Shown: positions 9,615 through 16,959 of the stretch, piece by piece | Numbering within the stretch: the first letter of the stretch is position 1 | How the letters are laid out: each line of letters begins with the position of its first letter | Origin: Candidatus Kaiserbacteria bacterium RIFCSPHIGHO2_02_FULL_49_34 | Lineage (GTDB): Bacteria; Patescibacteriota; Minisyncoccia; Phycocordibacterales; UBA918 | Assembly (NCBI GenBank): GCA_001781205.1 | Contig: MFLE01000004.1 | Coordinates: forward strand, 1-35,207 | Direction of reading: 5' to 3' | Length of the DNA stretch: 35,207 bases | Translations under genes and position numbers: made by a program | The notes under the pieces: model-generated | What the model saw: only the letters and a program-made list of their open reading frames with translations | Told to the model about the DNA's origin: nothing | Databases searched by the model: none

Positions 9615-12185
9615 ATGAACCTAAAAGGAGAAGGAGTGCGGCCTGTGCGGCCGGTCGGTGAACTCATGGCGGATATCCGTCGTCGGTCACTTGAAAATAC
9701 TACAAGCACGCAGGTACAACCTGAAAAGAAAGCTGAGGCGTCAGCTATTTCTTCGCCGCTGCGTATTGAGCCGACAATCTCGGAGCTGCCAGTAGTTGAA
9801 GACAGGGCACCAGACCCAAAAATTAGTGAGGAGGTGAATATTCCCACACTCACTGAACGTGTATCAGAAGCAGAGTATCTCGCCACAGTAGATGGACGCA
9901 ATGTAACAACGATTACTGATCCATCTACCGACACAGAAAAAGTAGTTGCATCAACTGACGCATCTATGTCAGAAAGTCTTCCCGTAGAAGCTGAGGGCGG
10001 TGATTTTGAGACTCTCCTCACTGACGCTTTTAGCGGAAAGTCTCCCGAAGCAGCACGTGAGCTCTCGGAACATTTGACTGCATTGATTGAGGCTCATGAG
10101 AAAAATCTCGATGCGCTCGACGTAGCCGTTGCGGGAAATCCTAGACAAGAACGCACGCTTGACCAGTTCCATACACGCGAAATGATGCAGCGTGCAATGA
10201 AGAATAGCATCGACGCAACACTCCTCGCTCTTGCGGCGGGCGACACTGTTGATGAGGCTGACCTTCTTGCGCAGCAGGATACAACGCGCGACCTTAAAAA
10301 GTATCTCGATAAAGATGCAGCACGTTTGCAGGCGAAGTTTGCTGATGTACTTCCTGCTGTCTCTACGGAAAAGTCAGAGAAAGAGGTGGTTGCGGAATCT
10401 GGTGTTGAAAAGTCTGAACTTCCCGAAGGTCCAGAAGACGCTGCCTACGATTCACTCAAGGAAAATTGGAAAGCACTCCGAACTGTTTACGAAGAACAAG
10501 AGCACGCATATCACGAAGCACTCCGTACTGAGCTTGATATACAAGCAAAAAGTTGGAATCCACTCAAGTCTATTCCGTACGCGGCGCGCAAAATGTTTGG
10601 TTTCAACCAAAAGCTCTCCCCAGAACTCGAAGCGATGAAAGCAGATGCGACCACAGGTGCGATGTTGTATCGTGACGCTTCGCAAGCACTTGCCGAAGCG
10701 AAGCGTGATGCGCTCACCAAAAAGTTTGCGGATATTGACCTTGGTGATGAAAAGGTTACAAACATACTTGCTCGTCACGAACGTATGCTTGGACGCAAGC
10801 TTGTCCTTACCCGTGCACAAGAGCAGCTCCGCACCATGCAGCAAGCGTCATCGGTTGCAGAGCATCCGCGCATGCAAAAGGCGATGGAAATTCTTGCAAA
10901 CAATAAATACAAAGTCATGGTAGGCACCGTCGGTGTTGCCATGCTTTCCGGCGCTTTCTTGCCAGTGCTTGCTGCAATGGGTGCCGGTGTCGCCGTACGA
11001 AAAGGCCTTGGCGGGAAGATAGAATCACTTCTCAAACAGGCTTCTGAAAAAGCTGGAAGAGAAGCTGGGGTTGCGCTTCATAAAGAACGTGCAGGTTTTG
11101 CTACATATGACGACACTCTTGCAGCAACCGAGCAGGCTCTTGAAAAGGAAGCGATGGCTAAGAAACATCCGAACTATACTAATGCCGCAGCATTTGGCGG
11201 CGCAGTTCTTGCGGGCGGTATCGCAGGAGGCATGACGTACGAATCATCGGCGCCGACTGGAGAGGCAATGGCAGCACCAGAGGCGGCTGCTCCGCAAGCG
11301 ACGCCAGAGACTCCAGAACCAGTGGCTCTACCTGAAGTGGCAGTAACACCAGTGCCTGAGGCGGCAGATGTTACTCCTGTAGCAACATCCGAAGTGCCGA
11401 TGACGCTCCCTTCACAAGAAGCAATACTCCCCCTGCAGACACCCGAAGCGATACCAACTGCACCTCTTACTCCCGACATGAATATATATGCGATACAGCC
11501 GGGTGACACATTGTGGGATCTCACTAAAACAAATCTCACAACGGAAGCTGGAGCTCCGACTGACACAGACCTTATGGGCTTCAGGAATTATCTTGCATCA
11601 AACCCAGCAGTACTCGACGAGATAGGTGTTCATACGGGCAATCCTGATATTATCCGCCCTGGCATGGATAGTATTGATCTTCAGAAGCTCGAGAGTGCAT
11701 ATGCACAGTATACAGAAAGCATCACGCCACAGCCTGAAGCAGCGCCCGCAATCGAAGCGTCTGCGCCAGAAGTTGTGCCGGCATCGCAGACAGAATCAGT
11801 TCCTGTCGCCACAGAAGTCGAATCAGTTTCTGCTCCCGAAGCAAAGTTTGAACTACCACTTGATTCTGCAATCATTAATATGGTGCAAGACATTGAGACT
11901 TTTAACGTTGAAAAACCAGGATTCCTCGGCTTGTTCAGCACCACTGAACTACAGACTACTAGTGGACAACTTTTCGACACCATGAAGGATCTTCCGCTCA
12001 GTGATGTCGAAAAAATATATACCGACCAAGCATTCCGTGCGCAAGTATTTCCAAACGGTGTAAGTCAGGAAGCGCTCACTCGATGGGTAAACTGGATTCA
12101 GGAACAAAATGCAACAATCCCCGCTTATACAAACCTCACCCTTCACGACTATGTTGCATCAGTAGCTGCGTCACGTAATCAATAA
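9615..12185 (+). CDS. Large Ala/Pro/Glu-rich membrane-associated protein with a LysM-like domain
   Basis: Two hydrophobic stretches (VMVGTVGVAMLSGAFLPVLAAMGAGVAV; AAAFGGAVLAGGIAGGM), then 'NIYAIQPGDTLWDLTKTNL ... NPDIIRPGMDSIDL'. Start reset from 9600 to 9615. Confidence 0.65.
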   Translation: MNLKGEGVRPVRPVGELMADIRRRSLENTTSTQVQPEKKAEASAISSPLRIEPTISELPVVEDRAPDPKISEEVNIPTLTERVSEAEYLATVDGRNVTTITDPSTDTEKVVASTDASMSESLPVEAEGGDFETLLTDAFSGKSPEAARELSEHLTALIEAHEKNLDALDVAVAGNPRQERTLDQFHTREMMQRAMKNSIDATLLALAAGDTVDEADLLAQQDTTRDLKKYLDKDAARLQAKFADVLPAVSTEKSEKEVVAESGVEKSELPEGPEDAAYDSLKENWKALRTVYEEQEHAYHEALRTELDIQAKSWNPLKSIPYAARKMFGFNQKLSPELEAMKADATTGAMLYRDASQALAEAKRDALTKKFADIDLGDEKVTNILARHERMLGRKLVLTRAQEQLRTMQQASSVAEHPRMQKAMEILANNKYKVMVGTVGVAMLSGAFLPVLAAMGAGVAVRKGLGGKIESLLKQASEKAGREAGVALHKERAGFATYDDTLAATEQALEKEAMAKKHPNYTNAAAFGGAVLAGGIAGGMTYESSAPTGEAMAAPEAAAPQATPETPEPVALPEVAVTPVPEAADVTPVATSEVPMTLPSQEAILPLQTPEAIPTAPLTPDMNIYAIQPGDTLWDLTKTNLTTEAGAPTDTDLMGFRNYLASNPAVLDEIGVHTGNPDIIRPGMDSIDLQKLESAYAQYTESITPQPEAAPAIEASAPEVVPASQTESVPVATEVESVSAPEAKFELPLDSAIINMVQDIETFNVEKPGFLGLFSTTELQTTSGQLFDTMKDLPLSDVEKIYTDQAFRAQVFPNGVSQEALTRWVNWIQEQNATIPAYTNLTLHDYVASVAASRNQ

Positions 12186-12190
12186 TATCT

Positions 12191-12472
12191 ATGCAAGAAG
12201 ACACAACAAACCAGATCGTAGACCTCGTCGATGATTCTGAAGAAGAACTGAACTTTGCCGAAGAAGCAGGTATGGTGATTCTCGAGAGCGCTATTACCCG
12301 CTTCGTGCTCGAAGCTGATGACGAAGAAGTGCAAGCGCTCGAAACAATTCTTAGTGCTCACGCTGCCGCACCAGATGCCCTTCCAAAACTCATAGAAACC
12401 ATCCCCCGCTTCGCCGACATCCTCGATGAAGAAATGAAAGGCTTCAAAGCACAAGCTGACGAAATACTTTGA
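12191..12472 (+). CDS. Small acidic hypothetical protein (93 aa)
   Basis: MQEDTTNQIVDLVDDSEEELNFAEEAGMVILES..., co-directional, 5 nt after the preceding stop. Confidence 0.6.
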   Translation: MQEDTTNQIVDLVDDSEEELNFAEEAGMVILESAITRFVLEADDEEVQALETILSAHAAAPDALPKLIETIPRFADILDEEMKGFKAQADEIL

Positions 12473-12567
12473 CGCTTCGCTTCTTTCTGCTCTCGTTCGG
12501 TCATATCCAAGCCTCCGCTAGCGCTGCGATTTGGCTACGACTCTCACTCGTTTGAAAGATAAAATAA

Positions 12568-12590
12568 AGCGCTCCGCATGGAGCGTTTTA
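12568..12590 (+). terminator. Probable intrinsic terminator
   Basis: CGCTCC-GCAT-GGAGCG followed by TTTTATTG. Confidence 0.6.
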
Positions 12591-12655
12591 TTGTCTATTG
12601 CATGATATGAAGTGCAAAAAATTTCAGTATTGCTATACTAAGATCTCAATAAGAT

Positions 12656-13351
12656 ATGAATGAATCAAATACACCACAATGCGTCGGGCTTATCCTCGAC
12701 GGCAATCGACGCTACGCAGAAGAACGCGGACAATTAACACTGCGCGGACATGAAGCAGGTCTTGATAATCTTGAACGAATTCTCGAGGCTCTTTTTTCGC
12801 GCGGTGTAGCACATGTTGCATGTTACGCATTTTCGACGGAAAACTGGAAGCGAAGCGAAGATGAGGTTAGTGGGCTCATGAAGCTTTTTACCAAAGGATT
12901 GCCGCGTCTTGAACAGTCGCTTATTAAAAGCGGACGGCGCACGACAACCACAATTCGTTTCTGCGGACAGCTCGAACGCTTCGCACAAGATGCGCAAGAT
13001 ATGATGGCTGACATCGAAGAGCGAAACCCCGCGCAGCCAACTACGACCGTATGGATGCTTCTCTCATATGGCGGTCATGCAGAAATCGTCCATGCCGCAA
13101 AGAAAGCACTTGCTCGCAGTAAAGAAATTTCAGAAGACACCATTGAGGAAAACCTCTGGACAGCTGGCATGCCCGCGCCTGACATGATCATACGCACCGC
13201 TGGCGACGAACGTCTCTCCGGCTTTCTTCTCTGGCAATCTGCCTACAGCGAACTCTTCTTCACCAAAACCCTCTGGCCCGCATTCGATGAAGTTGAGCTC
13301 GACACCCTTCTCACAGAGTTCGCCACAAGAAAACGCCGCTTCGGAAAATAA
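12656..13351 (+). CDS. uppS: Undecaprenyl/polyprenyl diphosphate synthase (cis-prenyltransferase)
   Basis: LILDGNRRYAEERGQLTLRGHEAG, YAFSTENWKR, PDMIIRTAGDERLSGFLLWQSAYSELFF. Confidence 0.92.
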   Translation: MNESNTPQCVGLILDGNRRYAEERGQLTLRGHEAGLDNLERILEALFSRGVAHVACYAFSTENWKRSEDEVSGLMKLFTKGLPRLEQSLIKSGRRTTTTIRFCGQLERFAQDAQDMMADIEERNPAQPTTTVWMLLSYGGHAEIVHAAKKALARSKEISEDTIEENLWTAGMPAPDMIIRTAGDERLSGFLLWQSAYSELFFTKTLWPAFDEVELDTLLTEFATRKRRFGK

Positions 13352-13389
13352 TTTTCTGTTTTCGCATAGTCAGGGTATACTGTTCGCAT

Positions 13390-15432
13390 ATGAAATCAAT
13401 TCAAATATTCGGTACGCTGATTGCTCTAGCATTTATGCTCATCGTTGGCGTTGTGGTCCGATACACCACGGCAGCAGATGTTTCAACATCCGCAGAAATT
13501 GTAAACGAAGCACCATTAGTCGACACTATTCGTTTCAGCACGACTGCATATGGTACGGATAATCTCGTAAGCTCTGGCATACTTCCGAATGTCGGTACGT
13601 CTCGCACAATTCATGTGAACGGACAAATCTCTGATGCGAACGGAGAAAGCGACATTGCATCATCAACCATTAATCTCGTCTTTCACAAAACAACCAGCAC
13701 AAATACTTGTACTGCCGACAACAACGATTGTTACAGAATAGCCACCTGTGATACAAATTACGCTGATGGAGATGACACACAAGTCTCATACAACTGTGAG
13801 GTCCCAATCCAATACTGGATTGATGCAACCGACACCTCTTCAATCGCAGCAAGTGACAATTGGACTGCATATGTAACTGTTGCTGACCTCACGGCAACAC
13901 AGGGGTCTCTTTCTGCGACCATTGAAGTTAATTCGCTCCTCGCGCTCAATCTTCCCGATGCTATCGACTATGGCACTCGTTTACTTGGTGAACAGTCATC
14001 ATCAACAACAAACATTCATACACCAATCACCCAGCGCGGCAATACCAAAGCTGATGTTGAGGTGAAAGGCGGACGCATGAACTGTACTGCTCTCGGATCA
14101 CTCGCGACGTCCTCCCAGGCGTGGGCACTTACCGATGTCGACACGGCCTCGTCAGTAACCCTTACCGATGTTTTCGTTGCTACAGAGCGAAACATCAATC
14201 TCCGTACTTCAGAAACCACCGAACTCAGCGAAACGCTCTACTGGAATATTGCTATTCCGCAAACTGGTGTGAAGGGCACCTGTACCGGTTCAAATACTAT
14301 TTTGATTGTTGCGCAGCCAGCGGGAGCTTCTGGTTCGATACTAGCCTTCGCTGCGGGAGCGAATCATTCGCTCGCAATCAAGTCAAACAGCACACTCTAT
14401 GCGTGGGGTCAAAATGGTGATAATCAACTCGGGCTCGGTGATACGAATGATCGCGACACTCCTAATCAGATAGGTTCCGACACAAATTGGCAAACCGTTT
14501 CGGCAGGGCGTTATCACACACTTGCAGTGAAGACGAACGGCACGCTCTACGCGTGGGGATATAACGGTAGTGGTCAGCTCGGTCTTGGTGATGGCATTGA
14601 TCGCAACACTCCAACGCAAGTGGGCACAGACACTAACTGGCAAACTGTCGCTGTCGGCGGATATCATACCCTCGCAGTAAAAACCAATGGCACACTCTAT
14701 GCATGGGGGCAAAATTCATCAGGGCAGCTTGGTCTCGGTGATATCACTGCCCGTAACGCCCCAGTCCAAGTAGGTACAGACACAAACTGGCAAACAGTTT
14801 CAACAGGGCGTTACCATACACTTGCAGTAAAGACGAACGGCACGCTGTGGGCATGGGGACAAGGACTGTCTGGACAACTCGGTCTTGGTGACAACAGCGC
14901 TCGCGATACTCCTACACAAGTAGGTACCGACACTAACTGGCAAACTGTTGCGGGTGGAGGTGATCATACACTCGCCGTAAAAACCAACGGCACGCTCTAT
15001 GCATGGGGATACAATGGTGGCGGACAACTCGGTCTCGGTGACACCAGTGCGCGCAACACTCCAATCCAAGTAGGCACCGACACCAACTGGCAAACTGTTG
15101 CGGCAAGCGATCACTCTCTTGCTCTAAAAACAAACAGCTCGCTCTACGCGTGGGGTGACGGCTGGGCTGGACAGCTCGGTCTTGGCGACACCAATGGGCA
15201 TACCGTCCCAATGCAAGTTGGCACAGATACAGACTGGCAAGCGATTGCGGCAGGCGAATATTTTACGCTTGGACTCAAAACAGACGGTACGTTCTTTGCG
15301 TGGGGAGACAATAGCTATGGACAACTCGGACTCGGCGACACGACACAACGTAATTCGCCGACTGAAATCCCCGGAACCTCATTCGCATCCGCAATTCTTC
15401 CAGAACGTGCGCGACGCAGTGTGGCGACATAG
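13390..15432 (+). CDS. Exported modular protein: shared N-terminal module plus seven-repeat RCC1-type domain
   Basis: Signal/TM segment MKSIQIFGTLIALAFMLIVGVVVRYTTAAD, shared module to ~GVKGTCTGSNTILIVAQPA, then HTLAVKTNGTLYAWGxNxxGQLGLGD repeats. Confidence 0.9.
   Translation: MKSIQIFGTLIALAFMLIVGVVVRYTTAADVSTSAEIVNEAPLVDTIRFSTTAYGTDNLVSSGILPNVGTSRTIHVNGQISDANGESDIASSTINLVFHKTTSTNTCTADNNDCYRIATCDTNYADGDDTQVSYNCEVPIQYWIDATDTSSIAASDNWTAYVTVADLTATQGSLSATIEVNSLLALNLPDAIDYGTRLLGEQSSSTTNIHTPITQRGNTKADVEVKGGRMNCTALGSLATSSQAWALTDVDTASSVTLTDVFVATERNINLRTSETTELSETLYWNIAIPQTGVKGTCTGSNTILIVAQPAGASGSILAFAAGANHSLAIKSNSTLYAWGQNGDNQLGLGDTNDRDTPNQIGSDTNWQTVSAGRYHTLAVKTNGTLYAWGYNGSGQLGLGDGIDRNTPTQVGTDTNWQTVAVGGYHTLAVKTNGTLYAWGQNSSGQLGLGDITARNAPVQVGTDTNWQTVSTGRYHTLAVKTNGTLWAWGQGLSGQLGLGDNSARDTPTQVGTDTNWQTVAGGGDHTLAVKTNGTLYAWGYNGGGQLGLGDTSARNTPIQVGTDTNWQTVAASDHSLALKTNSSLYAWGDGWAGQLGLGDTNGHTVPMQVGTDTDWQAIAAGEYFTLGLKTDGTFFAWGDNSYGQLGLGDTTQRNSPTEIPGTSFASAILPERARRSVAT
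14332..15378 (+). repeat. Seven in-frame RCC1-like repeats, 150-bp period
   Basis: TNWQTV unit starts near 14482, 14632, 14782, 14932 and 15082, then ~15229; a divergent first unit precedes them. Confidence 0.88.
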
Positions 15433-15441
15433 TTACATCAC

Positions 15442-15479
15442 ACACAAAAAATCCTTACGTTTGTGAGGATTTTTTGTGT
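15442..15479 (+). terminator. Intrinsic terminator
   Basis: ACACAAAAAATCCTTAC-GTTT-GTGAGGATTTTTTGTGT. Confidence 0.8.
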
Positions 15480-15507
15480 ACTCGCAAGGTCGTGATATAC
15501 TCCGGCA

Positions 15508-16896
15508 ATGAAAGGAGAAATACACGATGTTATCGATACTAAGGAGGCAGAGTCGGCGTACGAGTCGAATTCAATTTTCTGGGTAGAGGTTGAGAAGATT
15601 GTTCCCAATCCGTACCAGCCGCGCAAGGAATTCAATGAGCAGAAACTGCAAGAACTCGCAGAGTCTATTCGTATGTACGGCGTGATGCAGCCCCTTGTAG
15701 TGACACGCAACGAGGTTACACTCGACAACGGTGCATTCCGTACGGAGTATGAACTCATTGCTGGTGAGCGCCGTTTGCGTGCATCAAAGCTTGCGGGCAT
15801 TTCGCAGGTGCCGGTGATTATTCGTTCAGGCAAAGAAACCGAGCTCATGAAGCTCGAGCTCGCAATTATCGAAAACCTCCAACGCGAAGACCTGAACCCT
15901 GTCGACAGAGCACTCGCCTTCAATCAGCTTGCCGCACAATTCGGGCTCAATCACACAGAAATCGGCAAGCGTATGGGGCGCAGTCGCGCATTCGTGGCGA
16001 ACTCAATCCGCCTCCTCGGGCTTCCTGAACACATCCTCGACGCACTCCGCCGTAACGAGCTTTCCGATGGTCACGCACGCTCGCTCCTCATGCTCAAAGA
16101 CCGTCCCGAAGAGCAAGAGGTTGTCTTCCGCGAAACTGTGCTCAAGAAGCTTTCTGTCCGCGAAGTCGAACACCTCTGCCGCCAAATCGCCGAAGACAAA
16201 GTCCGTAAAAAGTCATGGAAGGACCTCGAGCCAGAACTCAAAGAAATGGAACGCACCTTCAGTGATACACTCGGCACCAAGGTGCAGATTGCCAAGACCG
16301 ACTACGGCGGACGTCTCGTTATCGACTACTTCTCCAACGACGACCTCTCCCAGCTCCTTCGCATTGTACGCGGCGAGGCAACCTCGGGGCAAGTTAAAGG
16401 CGAAGAAGCTGCACGGGCCGAGGAAGTACTCAAAACCCTTGCCGCATCAACTGGTGTCGAAGTTGCTGAAGTCGCCAAGGAATTCGCGCAGAATCCTGAA
16501 CTGAGCGATGGTCCCGCAGTCTCAGCACAAGCAATGGAAGAAGAAGTCGTCGAACCCGCACCAATTGCATCACCGGTACCACCGTTCATGTCCGATACCG
16601 GCGAAGCACATCGCCTCACTCCCGACACTGAAGTGATTCCACCATCCCAAGCTCTCGAAGTCGACGATCCCAACGACCATACGTTTGCCGAACCACTCGA
16701 ACAGCACCTTACTGAACCCCTTTCGCAAGAAATCACAGAGCCGGCTATGCAGGACGTCAATGAACCAGTTGCACAACCAGTAGTTGTCGCACAGGCGACA
16801 GACGTGCCTATATCTGAGCCAGAGAAGAAAGAAGAACCAAAAAACAAAGGCTACACTGACGACGACCTCTACTCCCTCACCAGTTTCTCACTCTAG
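15508..16896 (+). CDS. parB: ParB/RepB/Spo0J-family partition protein
   Basis: IVPNPYQPRKEFNEQKLQELAESIRMYGVMQPLVV, GERRLRASKLAG, IENLQREDLNPVDRALAFNQL, HTH IGKRMGRSRAFVANSIRLL; acidic/proline-rich C-terminal extension. Confidence 0.92.
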   Translation: MKGEIHDVIDTKEAESAYESNSIFWVEVEKIVPNPYQPRKEFNEQKLQELAESIRMYGVMQPLVVTRNEVTLDNGAFRTEYELIAGERRLRASKLAGISQVPVIIRSGKETELMKLELAIIENLQREDLNPVDRALAFNQLAAQFGLNHTEIGKRMGRSRAFVANSIRLLGLPEHILDALRRNELSDGHARSLLMLKDRPEEQEVVFRETVLKKLSVREVEHLCRQIAEDKVRKKSWKDLEPELKEMERTFSDTLGTKVQIAKTDYGGRLVIDYFSNDDLSQLLRIVRGEATSGQVKGEEAARAEEVLKTLAASTGVEVAEVAKEFAQNPELSDGPAVSAQAMEEEVVEPAPIASPVPPFMSDTGEAHRLTPDTEVIPPSQALEVDDPNDHTFAEPLEQHLTEPLSQEITEPAMQDVNEPVAQPVVVAQATDVPISEPEKKEEPKNKGYTDDDLYSLTSFSL

Positions 16897-16902
16897 CTAC
16901 AT

Positions 16903-16926
16903 AAATCCACGCAAGTGGATTTTTTG
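16903..16926 (+). terminator. Intrinsic terminator
   Basis: AAATCCAC-GCAA-GTGGATTT then TTTG. Confidence 0.8.
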
Positions 16927-16959
16927 TCAGATACAATTGTAGTATGCTATACTCAACAG

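Noticed and set aside
12473-12560. Possible third palindromic intergenic element (CCAAGCC...TTTGG)
   Set aside because: Symmetry is weak and it lacks the CCAAAATTGGCGAA / TTCATCCAATTT edges of the family described.
14383-15348. Minus-strand ORFs with internal repetition (RAV..YCKCM, SPCIERAVGF)
   Set aside because: Shadow ORFs of the RCC1 repeats; the repetition is inherited from the sense gene.
14332-15378. Regular ~150-bp repeats as a possible CRISPR or satellite array
   Set aside because: The periodicity is in-frame and encodes RCC1-like blades; there are no constant repeats separated by unique spacers.
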